A DNA stretch of 20,336 nt from JAURVT01 sp049059935 (GCF_049059935.1 NZ_JBMGQR010000075.1:1-20336); one strand, 5' to 3'. Shown: positions 1-7,055, numbered from the stretch's first letter. The notes: a model not told the origin generated them from the letters alone. Made by a program: numbers and translations.

Positions 1-188
1 CGGGCGACCACCGTGGGGCCCAGATCGGTCATCATGCTGATCGTCGTCGAGGCCAGCTCGAGCTCGGCGACGGCGGCGTCGCACAGGTCGCAGAGCCGCA
101 GCAGGTCGTCCTCGTCGTGACCGGCGAGCGTGGAGGCCGTGACGAGTCGCCGCACGCGGTGCTCGACGTCCTCGGGTTCGGCGTCCAC
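1..188 (-). CDS. GAF-ANTAR regulator, N-terminal part (runs off left edge)
   Basis: The minus strand encodes about 62 residues from a GTG at 188-186, and the frame stays open to the edge. The residues around LLRLCDLCDAAVAELELAS closely match the N-terminus of the complete GAF-ANTAR protein at 6329-7054, so this is its paralogue. Family knowledge: GAF-ANTAR proteins are cytoplasmic; the GAF domain senses a ligand or partner and the C-terminal ANTAR domain binds RNA hairpins to prevent termination. The GAF core and ANTAR domain lie outside the window, so the assignment rests on the paralogue. The start follows the stop of the OB-fold gene by one base, which implies translational coupling and the same gene order as in the second cassette. 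Confidence 0.75.
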   Translation of the reverse strand, partial: MDAEPEDVEHRVRRLVTASTLAGHDEDDLLRLCDLCDAAVAELELASTTISMMTDLGPTVVA

Positions 189-189
189 G

Positions 190-597
190 TCATGCCCTCA
201 GCGGTGTGCGGTCGTCACGCGGTTGGGCCGGTCGATGGGCTCGTCGGGGAGCCCGGGCGGCATCCTCCTGGTAGAGCGACGGCATCCGTAGACGGCCGAT
301 CGCGTTGCGTCCGTCGAACCTGACGCTGATCGCGACGCCCGGGCGGCACCAGCGGGCCGATTCCACCTGGGGCCGGGTCCCGAACGGGCACTCGCTGACC
401 TCGAGGTCGTCCATGCCTGTCCACAGGCTCGAGCCGGCGTTGCGAGCGGTGTCCAGACGTATGTGCCCGACGTACAGCAAGGTCGTCCCGACGACGTCCC
501 CGAGCAGAACCAGACGGCCCGACACCTGCGACATCGGCGGGTCGATCCACCCTCCGATCGCGAACCTCTCGATGTCCGTCCGATCGCCGGGGCTCAC
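190..597 (-). CDS. Stand-alone OB-fold protein related to the C-terminal domain of ATP-dependent DNA ligases
   Basis: This 135-aa protein starts at a GTG that overlaps the stop of the upstream gene (GTGA). By eye it follows the consensus of the ligase C-terminal OB-fold domain (PF04679 type): FAIGGW at residues 12-17, LVLLG at 29-33, LLYVGH at 40-45, CPF at 70-72, a Trp at 83, and a VRFDG...IGRLRMP stretch at 92-106. Ligases keep this domain behind an adenylyltransferase domain, which is absent here. The usual LRxDK motif VI after GRLRxP is also missing, so ligase activity is not expected. A nucleic-acid or protein-binding role is inference. The residues after about 112 are Arg/Ala/Pro-rich and probably disordered. 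A paralogue lies at 7056-7517, also directly ahead of a GAF-ANTAR gene. Confidence 0.75.
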   Translation of the reverse strand: MSPGDRTDIERFAIGGWIDPPMSQVSGRLVLLGDVVGTTLLYVGHIRLDTARNAGSSLWTGMDDLEVSECPFGTRPQVESARWCRPGVAISVRFDGRNAIGRLRMPSLYQEDAARAPRRAHRPAQPRDDRTPLRA

Positions 598-935
598 CGG
601 TGGTCACCACGATCGGTCGGAACCGTCTGCAGACCACGAAGACCCGCACCTCGGACGACCACGTCCTGGGCGGTCGGGGCCAACGCGGGCGGTGTCACGT
701 ACGCGACCACGTCTCCCCAGTCCGGGCACTCGGCGCGGTGCCACTCGCGCAGCTGCACCCGCCGGCCCACCAGCACGACTTCTGCCCACCAGACCTGCGG
801 ACAGAGCCGACACGGGACGATGACCAGACCGTCCGGGTCGAAGTCGACCGCGATCAACATCGCCGCATTCCCAGGACCAGAGGAGTGGGAGGAGGCGCCG
901 GGGTCGACCGGCGGTCCAGAATTCAACACCGACAT
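594..935 (-). CDS. Hypothetical small protein with CxxC...HxxxC metal-site-like motif
   Basis: This is a 113-aa product. The ATG at 935-933 is chosen because AAGAGGTGAG lies just upstream, and because the longer upstream reading would run through the conserved element at 957-982. The first 25 residues are low-complexity (Gly/Pro/Ser). The core starts near residue 26 with MLIAVDFDPDGLVIVPC. C42 and C45, then H66 and C70, could form a zinc site, and several Trp residues lie nearby. I do not recognise the family. It is the first gene of a coupled trio with the OB-fold gene and the GAF-ANTAR gene. The second cassette has no equivalent gene. Confidence 0.65.
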   Translation of the reverse strand: MSVLNSGPPVDPGASSHSSGPGNAAMLIAVDFDPDGLVIVPCRLCPQVWWAEVVLVGRRVQLREWHRAECPDWGDVVAYVTPPALAPTAQDVVVRGAGLRGLQTVPTDRGDHR

Positions 936-956
936 CAGACTCACCTCTTGAACGAT

Positions 957-982
957 GGTGGAGTCGTCGGGACTGGGACAAC
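957..982 (-). promoter_or_regulatory. Conserved cassette-upstream element, copy 1
   Basis: This 26-bp stretch matches 7538-7563 at 24 of 26 positions. It ends 22 bases upstream of the first start codon of the cassette. Read on the plus strand it contains an imperfect dyad, GTCGTC-N8-GACAAC (963-982). It may be a promoter core, an operator for a shared regulator, or a 5' leader hairpin. The sequence alone does not say which. Confidence 0.6.
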
Positions 983-1146
983 CAGGAGCAAAGAAACCTA
1001 CTCCACCCACGCTCTCCGGTCCAGGCACGATCCAGAAGCCCGGCCCCGGGCAGGCGGGGTGCCGTCAACGCCTGAGCGTGCCGTGCCGGTCCCCGGGCGT
1101 GCGGGTCGTCGCGCACCGTGACGTCGCGCTCCCCGCCGCCAGGCGT

Positions 1147-1425
1147 TCACCCGGGGCCGCTCGTCGACAGCAGGACCTGCACGACGGCCCACGCGGGCAC
1201 GACCAGCCCGTGAGCCCTGGTCTGGGTGCAGGGGATCGTCCCGGCGCGCGTCCACTCGAGCACCGTCGCGGCGCTCACCCCCAGGACCAGGCACGCCTCG
1301 ATCATCGTGAGGTGCCCCGCCAGCGCCACCCCGCCCGGAGATCCGTCCACTCGGCCCTCGTCGACGTGGTCGGCACACCGCGTGTGGTGCGCTGCGTCCG
1401 ATCGCGGACCGTCGGGTTCGTCCAT
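1147..1425 (-). CDS. Small helix-turn-helix (excisionase/MerR-like) DNA-binding protein
   Basis: This is a 92-aa product from the ATG at 1425-1423, which has an AGGAG Shine-Dalgarno five bases upstream. Residues 39-62 read as a helix-turn-helix: LTMIEACLVLGVSAATVLEW, followed by TRAGTIPC. The pattern fits the HTH_17 excisionase/MerR fold, in which the second helix is followed by a short beta wing (here around VVPAW). Residues 1-35 are polar and probably disordered. The protein is probably a small transcription factor. No recombinase lies nearby, so a true excisionase role is unlikely. The gene reads away from the manganese catalase operon, and the two share the intergenic region 1426-1798. 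Confidence 0.6.
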   Translation of the reverse strand: MDEPDGPRSDAAHHTRCADHVDEGRVDGSPGGVALAGHLTMIEACLVLGVSAATVLEWTRAGTIPCTQTRAHGLVVPAWAVVQVLLSTSGPG

Positions 1426-1798
1426 GGGGCTCCTGCCGAGAGGGAGCGACCCGGGGTCCAGGGGAAGCCGTGAGCGAGACCAGGAGGGCTGCGAAGAAGC
1501 GGCCGGCGACTGGAATGTGCTGCCAGCATGCTGTTGTGGCGCACCCACCGCCAGCACCCTGCGTAGATTCCGAGCGCGCCGGGTCGGGGCGGCGGATCGT
1601 CCCGGCTCTCACGGATCGTCCGCACGTCGACCACCCGGTCGTCCCCCGACGGCGATGGGCCCGTCGTGCTGCGGGCAGCGCCGACCTGTGTTCGGCTGGG
1701 GCCACCTCGTCCTGGACCCGACGGCGCGCCAGGCGGCGGTGGTCCTGAGGACTCCGTGCGGCTGGCTGTCCGCTTCCTCTGATCGACGGAGTCCAGCC
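1426..1798. other. Divergent intergenic region between HTH gene and Mn-catalase gene
   Basis: No convincing gene lies here. The frame of the downstream catalase stays open upstream, but that translation is Arg/Pro-rich and unrelated to the family. The region must hold the promoters of both flanking genes. I could not identify a clear -35/-10 pair. Confidence 0.5.
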
Positions 1799-2734
1799 AT
1801 GTACCTGCACACCCAGCAGCTGATCAACGAGATCGCCGTCGACGAGCCCGACCCGGCCGCCGCGAACGCCTTGCAGGAAGGTCTGGGTGGTCAGTTCGGT
1901 GAGATGCGGACGATGATGCAGTACCTGTTCCAGTCGATGAACTTCCGCGGCGACCCGGCCTCGAAGCCGTACCGAGACCTGCTGCAGGGCGTGGGCACCG
2001 AGGAGATCAGCCACGTCGAGCTGATCGGCACGACGATCGCCCGCCTGCTCGACGGCGCGCCGGAGTACCACGGCAAGCCGTCCGACCCCGTCGACGAGCC
2101 GGGCGCCAAGGGCGCGACGCCGCTGAAGATCGCGCTCGACCACGGCAACATCCACCACTTCCTCGTCGGTGCCCAGGGCGCCCTGCCGGTGGACGCCGCG
2201 GGCAACCCGTGGTCGGGCTCGTACGTCTACAACAGCGGCAACCTGGTGCTCGACCTGTTGTACAACCTGATGCTGGAGTCGACGGGCCGGTTGCAGAAGT
2301 GCCGGATCTATCAGATGACCGAGAACAAGGCCGCGCGCTCGACCATCGCCTATCTGATCGTGCGTGACCAGGCGCACGAGAACGCGTACGCGAAGGCGTT
2401 GGAGTCGTTGGGCATCGACTGGGGCAAGACGTTGCCGATCCCCAGGACGAACGCCGAGCAGTTCCCCGAGGTGAAGAAGCTGATCGACAAGGGGCTGCAG
2501 AGCATCCAGTACACGTTCGGTGCCGATGACCAGAGCCAGGCCGCGAAGCTCTTCCGTGGTGCCTCGCCGTCCAACGACGGCACCGAGCTGAGCGTCGACG
2601 TGATGCCGCAGGGCTTCCCGATGCCGGTGGCACCCGAGCGTCGCGAGGAGTTCGCCCCCGGGCTTGACCCCGAGCTGCTCGCCCTGATCCAGGCCACCGC
2701 CGAGGTGGAGATCGCGGACGCTGCAGGACAGTGA
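1799..2734 (+). CDS. Manganese catalase (non-haem)
   Basis: This 311-aa protein is a dimanganese catalase, a cytoplasmic enzyme that disproportionates hydrogen peroxide to water and oxygen. The start at 1799 gives the family N-terminus MYLHTQQLINEI and has a GGAG ahead of it. All five expected metal ligands can be placed: E35 (in GQFGEM), E69 and H72 (in TEEISH), E160 (in NLMLES) and H193 (in RDQAHE). Length and the GAQGALPVDAAGNPW-type core fit a full-length enzyme. It is the first gene of a plus-strand run with two tiny peptides, an SRPBCC protein and an MBL-fold hydrolase. This points to peroxide or stationary-phase stress protection. Confidence 0.95.
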   Translation: MYLHTQQLINEIAVDEPDPAAANALQEGLGGQFGEMRTMMQYLFQSMNFRGDPASKPYRDLLQGVGTEEISHVELIGTTIARLLDGAPEYHGKPSDPVDEPGAKGATPLKIALDHGNIHHFLVGAQGALPVDAAGNPWSGSYVYNSGNLVLDLLYNLMLESTGRLQKCRIYQMTENKAARSTIAYLIVRDQAHENAYAKALESLGIDWGKTLPIPRTNAEQFPEVKKLIDKGLQSIQYTFGADDQSQAAKLFRGASPSNDGTELSVDVMPQGFPMPVAPERREEFAPGLDPELLALIQATAEVEIADAAGQ

Positions 2735-2781
2735 TCGCCGCTCTGCTCCCAGCACGCCCTTCACACCACCCAGGAGTGACC

Positions 2782-2922
2782 ATGTCGACCACCTCACCCG
2801 GAACCCCGTCCACCCCCAGTGGTGACGAGGACCCCGTCACCGACGTCCCGGACACCGACAACCCCAGCACCGTGCCCCCGGACAACCCCTCGGGGATCTT
2901 CGCCGGGGTGAGCCTGCGATGA
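2782..2922 (+). CDS. Small Thr/Pro/Asp-rich peptide
   Basis: This 46-aa ORF begins at the ATG at 2782, with CAGGAGTGACC directly upstream as a strong Shine-Dalgarno. It lies 47 bases behind the catalase stop. The product is rich in Thr, Ser, Pro and Asp, has no hydrophobic core, and ends in GIFAGVSLR, so it is probably disordered. Its stop overlaps the start of the next small ORF (ATGA), which supports real translation. Its function is unknown. It is similar in character to the 41-aa peptide at 16715-16840. Confidence 0.6.
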   Translation: MSTTSPGTPSTPSGDEDPVTDVPDTDNPSTVPPDNPSGIFAGVSLR

Positions 2923-3065
2923 GCGGACCCGACCCCGATGCACCCCGCGGCCCAGACGAAGAGGAGGACACGTCGTTCAGCGTCCACGAGCCGGCCGAGT
3001 CCGCCGACGAGTCGTCGCGCGAGGTCAACGAGAACCAGGGCGACGACGCCGCCAGCGGGGGCTGA
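2919..3065 (+). CDS. Small acidic peptide, coupled to the preceding ORF
   Basis: This 48-aa ORF starts at the ATG at 2919 and overlaps the stop of the preceding gene by four bases. It has more than a dozen Asp/Glu residues, including DEEED near the start, few hydrophobic residues and no Cys. It is probably intrinsically disordered. It is too short for usual ORF cut-offs. The stop-start overlap, the GC-rich third positions and the position within the operon support it. Function is unknown. A chaperone-like, metal-buffering or hydration role would be speculation. Confidence 0.5.
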   Translation: MSGPDPDAPRGPDEEEDTSFSVHEPAESADESSREVNENQGDDAASGG

Positions 3066-3103
3066 ACCGTTCCCGCACCACACCACCACGACCGGAGTCG
3101 CCC

Positions 3104-3574
3104 ATGAGCACGACCACCCGCATCATCCGTGCCGAGGTCAACACGGTCTGGGACGTCCTGACCGACGGTTGGACCTATCCGCTGTGGGTCGTCGGCGCTG
3201 CGCGAGTGCGCGACGTCGACGACACCTGGCCGGCAGTGGGGTCCCGGATCATGCATTCGGTCGGCGCGTGGCCCCTGCTGCTGGACGACACCACGACCGT
3301 GGCAGCCGTGGAGCTCGAGGAGCGTCTGTCGCTGACTGCTCGGGGCTGGCCCGCGGGGGAGGCCAGCGTCGTCATCACCACCCGGGCCCGGGGGCGCGCC
3401 ACCTCGGTCAGCATCACCGAGGACGCGACCGCCGGCCCCGGCCGGCTCGTCCCGGCACCGGTGCGTCACCTCGGCATCGGCTGGCGCAACATCGAGACGC
3501 TCCGCCGTCTGGCGCTGCTCGCCGAGAACCGCCCCGACGCCACTCAGCCCGGCCCGACCGTCGGGGGCCGCTGA
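3104..3574 (+). CDS. SRPBCC (START/polyketide-cyclase-like) family protein
   Basis: This is a 156-aa protein with GGAG upstream of the ATG. The N-terminal pattern of a short beta strand (TTTRIIRAEVNTVWDVL), then WTYPLWVVGAARVRDVD and WPAVGSRIMHSVG, is typical of the SRPBCC helix-grip fold, which binds hydrophobic ligands in a deep cavity. The C-terminal helix carries IGWRNIETLRRLALLAE. Family members range from lipid carriers to cyclases, so the ligand cannot be predicted. The gene is separated by a single base from the following MBL-fold gene, which implies co-translation and a possible shared substrate. Confidence 0.8.
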   Translation: MSTTTRIIRAEVNTVWDVLTDGWTYPLWVVGAARVRDVDDTWPAVGSRIMHSVGAWPLLLDDTTTVAAVELEERLSLTARGWPAGEASVVITTRARGRATSVSITEDATAGPGRLVPAPVRHLGIGWRNIETLRRLALLAENRPDATQPGPTVGGR

Positions 3575-3575
3575 G

Positions 3576-4325
3576 GTGCCCGCCGTGGTGCACGACGTCG
3601 GGTCGGGCATCCACCGGATCGCGGTGGGCAACGTCAGCTGCTACCTCGTCGAGGACACCGATGGCGTCACCCTCGTCGACGCGGGTCTGCCGCGCGCGTG
3701 GGGCCCGTTCTGCCGTGCGCTCGACGAGCTCGGCCTCGGGCTCGACAGCGTCCGGGCGGTCGTGCTGACCCACGGACACTTCGACCACGTCGGCATCGCC
3801 GCACGACTGGCCCGGCGCACCGGGGTCCCGGTCTGGGTCCACGCCGACGACCGGCACCTGGCGGCCCATCCGTTCTCCTACCGCCGCGAGGTCAACCCCC
3901 TCACCTATCCCGTCCGCCACCCCCGCGGACTGCCTGGCCTCGCGGCGGTGGCGGCCGCGGGCGCACCGTTCGTGCGTGGGGTGCAGGACTGCCAGGTGAT
4001 GGCGCCGGGTCAGGTGCTGGACGTCCCGGGGAGGCCGGTGGTCGTGCACAGCCCGGGCCACACCGACGGTCACTGCGCCGTCCACCTGCCCGAGCGGGAC
4101 ACCCTGTTCACCGGCGACGCCCTGGTCACGCGTGATCCGTACACCGGGCGCGCCGGCCCGCAGATCGTCAGCGGGGCTGCGACGGCCTCGAGCCGTCAGG
4201 CCAAGGACTCGCTCGGCGCACTCGCCGAGACCGGTGCGGGCCTGGTGCTGCCCGGACACGGTGAGCCGTGGGTCCGCGGCATCGGCCCAGCCGCCGACAT
4301 CGCCCGACGACGCCGCCTGCAGTAG
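3576..4325 (+). CDS. Metallo-beta-lactamase-fold hydrolase
   Basis: This is a 249-aa protein with a GTG start one base after the SRPBCC stop. Metal ligands are complete: H66, H68, D70 and H71 in THGHFDHVG, H162 in SPGHTDGH, D181 in FTGDAL and H228 in LPGHGEPW. This is the dinuclear-metal set of the MBL superfamily (glyoxalase II-like hydrolases and relatives). There is no signal peptide, so the enzyme is cytoplasmic. Its substrate is unknown; thioesters, lactones or oxidised species are all possible. Context with manganese catalase suggests stress detoxification, which is inference. It is the last gene of the plus-strand run and is followed by a hairpin at 4341-4362. Confidence 0.9.
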   Translation: MPAVVHDVGSGIHRIAVGNVSCYLVEDTDGVTLVDAGLPRAWGPFCRALDELGLGLDSVRAVVLTHGHFDHVGIAARLARRTGVPVWVHADDRHLAAHPFSYRREVNPLTYPVRHPRGLPGLAAVAAAGAPFVRGVQDCQVMAPGQVLDVPGRPVVVHSPGHTDGHCAVHLPERDTLFTGDALVTRDPYTGRAGPQIVSGAATASSRQAKDSLGALAETGAGLVLPGHGEPWVRGIGPAADIARRRRLQ

Positions 4326-4340
4326 ACAGTCGTGCCCCAC

Positions 4341-4362
4341 ACCGTCACCCTCGGGTGACGGT
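4341..4362. terminator. Bidirectional hairpin terminator between convergent genes
   Basis: ACCGTCACC pairs perfectly with GGTGACGGT around a CTCG loop. It lies 16 bases after the MBL-gene stop and overlaps the 3' end of the convergent minus-strand gene, so it can serve both strands. No long T-tract follows, as is usual in high-GC actinobacteria. Confidence 0.65.
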
Positions 4363-4650
4363 CCGGTCGGGCGGCCGACCGGCCACGTCCGAGCGTCGCC
4401 ACGGTGAAGTCTCCGCGGACGGGGTGATGCCTCGCCTGCCCATCTCGTCCAGGTAGACCGCGCGGTCGGCCGCCGACTCGGCTGCAGCCCGAGGGTCTGC
4501 GGCGCCAGCGGCGATGGTCGCCGCGCAGTTATCCCACCGTGCGCGGAGCTCGTCGTCGAGCAGGCGCTCGAGGCGTCCGGTGAAGCAAGCCAGCAGTAGA
4601 CGTGGCACCTCGACGACGGCCGGCGGTGTCAGTGGCGAGCGGCGTCTCAT
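4345..4650 (-). CDS. Hypothetical 101-aa protein coupled to GAF-ANTAR gene
   Basis: The ATG at 4650-4648 overlaps the stop of the upstream GAF-ANTAR gene (ATGA). The protein is Arg- and Ala-rich and probably helical around residues 15-75 (LLLACFTGRLERLLDDELRA, then alanine-rich stretches). It has no signal peptide or membrane segment. I recognise no family. Tight coupling suggests it works with the ANTAR protein, but nothing in the sequence shows how. Its C-terminus lies over the terminator hairpin. Confidence 0.5.
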   Translation of the reverse strand: MRRRSPLTPPAVVEVPRLLLACFTGRLERLLDDELRARWDNCAATIAAGAADPRAAAESAADRAVYLDEMGRRGITPSAETSPWRRSDVAGRPPDRTVTRG

Positions 4651-5450
4651 GCCGCATCACCGGTTCGGCGGGGACCAGGCAGAGGCGGGTGAGGTGGCGC
4701 AGTCGTCGGGTCGCTACTGACGGTCGTCCCTGAGGACGATCTGAAGCGGGCACTCGCGACGAGCCTGCGTGCGATCGCGGACAGCTTGACGTTCTGGTGT
4801 TGGGACAGTCGGCGCAGGACGTCCATCGCGCGCGCCTCGTCGATGCTGTGACGCTCCATCAGCACACCTTGGGCCAAGCCGATCTGACCGCGTGTCTCCA
4901 GAGCGCGGTGCATGCTGTGGATGTAGATCGCGGCGTCGAGCAGGGTGGCTGCGACCGCCGAGGTGGCCTTGGCGATGTCCGGCGGCGTGCGTGGGATCGG
5001 GTGCTCTGAGTAGAGCGTCACCAGGGCAACCCACCCGGTACCGGGGCCGAGGGGGACGACACGAAGGGGAATCGCGCCACACGTCCCCGCCGCCTGTGGC
5101 AACCGCTGCCGGCCGGTCTCATCGTCCGGCGGAGGGGTTCCCGGGGCGCGGTGGTTGCGCATGACGTCGGCGAGCGGACCCCGACTCGTGGTGAGCTGAC
5201 GCTCGTCCAGGACCGAAGCCATCATGCTGCTGGCGCCGCGGTGGCGGACACGCTCACCACGGGCGTCGAGGACCACGAGCCCGACGTGCGACGTGCCGGC
5301 TGCGAGCGCACACGCGCTCGCCAGCTGGTTGCAGACCATGTCGATCGACTGACGGACGTCGACGACGTCGAGCATCGCGCGGACCGATGCCGACAGCGCG
5401 ACGTCGTGCTCATCGCCGGCGTCCGGGTCGTGTGGGATCGGCTGCGTCAT
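4647..5450 (-). CDS. GAF-ANTAR domain transcription antitermination regulator
   Basis: This is a 267-aa protein from the ATG at 5450-5448, with GGGGTG upstream. A GAF-like sensory domain covers about residues 20-175 (ASVRAMLDVVDVRQSIDMVC, HVGLVVLDARGE, CGAIPLRVVPLG). The ANTAR domain covers about 181-233, with TRGQIGLAQGVLMER then EARAMDVLRRLS, matching the three-helix RNA-binding fold. ANTAR domains bind paired RNA hairpins in leaders and prevent termination. The tail of about 35 residues is Pro/Thr-rich and disordered. The GAF half is more divergent than those of the other copies here. No histidine-kinase receiver is fused, so activation is probably through a GAF ligand or a partner protein. 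Confidence 0.9.
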   Translation of the reverse strand: MTQPIPHDPDAGDEHDVALSASVRAMLDVVDVRQSIDMVCNQLASACALAAGTSHVGLVVLDARGERVRHRGASSMMASVLDERQLTTSRGPLADVMRNHRAPGTPPPDDETGRQRLPQAAGTCGAIPLRVVPLGPGTGWVALVTLYSEHPIPRTPPDIAKATSAVAATLLDAAIYIHSMHRALETRGQIGLAQGVLMERHSIDEARAMDVLRRLSQHQNVKLSAIARRLVASARFRSSSGTTVSSDPTTAPPHPPLPGPRRTGDAA

Positions 5451-5525
5451 CGGGCACCCCTAGGTCACCTCGTGTGGTGTCACCGGGGCCGGGGCGACTC
5501 GATCGATCCATCTCTGCCAGGCCAG

Positions 5526-5552
5526 GCCCGTCCGCCTGTCGTGCGGACGGGC
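5526..5552 (-). terminator. Hairpin terminator downstream of the second ANTAR cassette
   Basis: GCCCGTCCGC and GCGGACGGGC form a perfect 10-bp stem with a 7-base loop. It lies 11 bases past the stop of the minus-strand GAF-ANTAR gene at 5564. It would end the transcript that starts near 7540. Confidence 0.65.
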
Positions 5553-5563
5553 GGGCCCTCAGG

Positions 5564-6286
5564 TCAGCTGCGCCACCAGGACGCGGTGGCTCGGGGGTCC
5601 TCGACGGTCTGGAGCGCCACGTCGGAGAGCTTCTTGCCGTGACGACGAGCGTGGTTGCGGAGCAGTGCGAAGGCGTCGGCGACCGGGACGCCGGCGATCA
5701 GTGAGATCGCGCCCTTGGCCTGCTCGATGACCACCCGGCTGTCGAGCGCACCCTGCAGCTGCTCGGTGAGCGTCTGGGCGCGGGCGGCCGCCCGGTCCTG
5801 CAGGATACTGATCGTGGCGATGTCGGCGAGCGCCTGGACGCCCATGACCTCCTCTTCGGAGAACGTCGTTGCGCCGGCGCCGAACAGTGCCATGGCGCCG
5901 ACGGCCTCGTCGCGCAGGCGCAGGGGGAACGCGTGCACCGACACGTAGCCGCCGGCGACGGCCTGCTCGGCGAACGCCGGCCACGGGACCGTCGGCGACG
6001 TGAGGTCGGTGTTCACCACCGGTCGGCCGGTCCGGTACGCGTCGGGACAGGGGCCCTCCTGCACGGCGAGCTGGAGCACCTCCAGGACGTGGCCGTCGTG
6101 GTTGGACGACGCCACGTACTGCAGGTCTCCGTGGTGGTCGCCGAGCATGAGGCCGACGGCGTCCGCGCCGCTGACGCGCTCGGCGTTCTCGGTGACGGTG
6201 TGCAGGAACTCCACGGTGTCGAAGTCGTGCACCAGGGTGTCGGCCGCCTCGACGAGGACCCGGGCGAGCTCAGCGCTGTCGATCAT
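5564..6286 (-). CDS. GAF-ANTAR domain transcription antitermination regulator
   Basis: This is a 240-aa protein counted from the ATG at 6286-6284; an in-frame ATG at 6304 would add six residues. I prefer 6286 because GGGAG precedes it and because MIDSAELARVLVEAADTL is the usual family beginning. The GAF domain spans about residues 15-165, with the typical EGPCPDAYRTGRPVVNTDL and FPLRLRDEAVGAMALF motifs. The ANTAR domain spans about 175-230 (SRVVIEQAKGAISLIAGV, DAFALLRNHAR). It is predicted to be a cytoplasmic RNA-binding antiterminator. It follows another GAF-ANTAR gene by about 40 bases on the same strand, so two antiterminators are probably made from one transcript. Confidence 0.92.
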   Translation of the reverse strand: MIDSAELARVLVEAADTLVHDFDTVEFLHTVTENAERVSGADAVGLMLGDHHGDLQYVASSNHDGHVLEVLQLAVQEGPCPDAYRTGRPVVNTDLTSPTVPWPAFAEQAVAGGYVSVHAFPLRLRDEAVGAMALFGAGATTFSEEEVMGVQALADIATISILQDRAAARAQTLTEQLQGALDSRVVIEQAKGAISLIAGVPVADAFALLRNHARRHGKKLSDVALQTVEDPRATASWWRS

Positions 6287-6328
6287 CGGTGTCTCATCTC
6301 CCATGCCGTGGCACGTGTGGCGTAGTGG

Positions 6329-7054
6329 TCAGTGTTCATCCAGACGCACCGTCCCGTCCAAGATCCGGCGGGCGAGCTCGTCCAGGTCGATGTCGAGGGC
6401 GAACGCGTGGGCGCGCATGCGGGCCAGCGCGTCGGTCAGCGTCGTGCCGAGCGCGACCAGGACCATGCCCTGGGCCTGGTAGACCTCGGCCCGTAGTCCG
6501 ATGACGCGGGAGGCGTCGGCGTCGCGGGCGGCGTCGTCGCGACCGGCCTCGACGTCCAGGGTGGTCTCGGTGGCGATCTCGGCGAACGCCAGCGCGGTCC
6601 GGGTGCGGACGGCGTTCCGCAGCTGTGGGCGCTCGAACGACATCTCGAGGACGCCCAGCCTCGCGGCGCCCACGCCGAGCGGGAGGCTCCACACAGCTGA
6701 GCATCCGAGCTCGATGGCCGAGGCGGCGAAGTCGAGCCACCGCTGACGCCCCTCGACGAGCAGGTCGTCGATCATGACGGGGCGACGGTGTGCGGCGGCA
6801 TCGTGGATCGGCCCCTCGCCACTGGCCGCCTGCAGGTCGACCAGTGCGGACCCGACGTCGCTGCCGGCGTCGGCGAGGAGCGTCGGTCCCAGGCCCGTCA
6901 CGGTGCTGACTGTCGCGCTGAGCAGGTCGAGCTCGGTCACGGCCGCGTCGCACAGATCACACAGTCGAAGCAGGCCGTGCTCGTGGCCGGGCTGCGCAGC
7001 CGCTGCGACCAGCTGCCGGACCCGTTGGTCGTGGCCGTCTGACGTCGCGTCCAT
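6329..7054 (-). CDS. GAF-ANTAR domain regulator of the OB-fold cassette
   Basis: This is a 241-aa protein from the ATG at 7054-7052, one base after the stop of the OB-fold gene. The GAF domain covers about residues 20-165 (LLRLCDLCDAAVTELDLLSA, EGPIHDAAAHRRPVMIDDL, WSLPLGVGAARLGVLEM). The ANTAR domain covers about 186-235 (AEVYQAQGMVLVALGTTLTD, ALARMRAHAFALDIDLDELA). A CDLC pair at 32-35 is also present in the partial paralogue at the left edge and could bind a metal or sense redox state, which is inference. Its coupling to a ligase-type OB-fold gene is repeated in both cassettes and suggests a functional pair. Confidence 0.9.
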   Translation of the reverse strand: MDATSDGHDQRVRQLVAAAAQPGHEHGLLRLCDLCDAAVTELDLLSATVSTVTGLGPTLLADAGSDVGSALVDLQAASGEGPIHDAAAHRRPVMIDDLLVEGRQRWLDFAASAIELGCSAVWSLPLGVGAARLGVLEMSFERPQLRNAVRTRTALAFAEIATETTLDVEAGRDDAARDADASRVIGLRAEVYQAQGMVLVALGTTLTDALARMRAHAFALDIDLDELARRILDGTVRLDEH

Positions 7055-7055
7055 C

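Noticed and set aside
957..982. The cassette element as an ANTAR RNA target.
   Set aside because: ANTAR targets are paired hairpins with six-base loops carrying a conserved A and G. Here only one weak 6-bp stem with an 8-base C-rich loop is present.
1147..1425. The small HTH protein as a phage or integrative-element excisionase.
   Set aside because: No integrase, attachment-site repeat or phage gene is in the window, so a plain small regulator is simpler.
1226..1798. N-terminal extension of the manganese catalase by 191 residues.
   Set aside because: The extension is Arg/Pro-rich and absent from the family. The start at 1799 gives the correct N-terminus and length and has a ribosome-binding site.
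998..2797. A 599-codon open frame on the minus strand opposite the manganese catalase.
   Set aside because: It is antisense to a gene with complete catalytic residues. Its translation is Arg/Val/Leu-rich without motifs, as expected from high-GC third positions.
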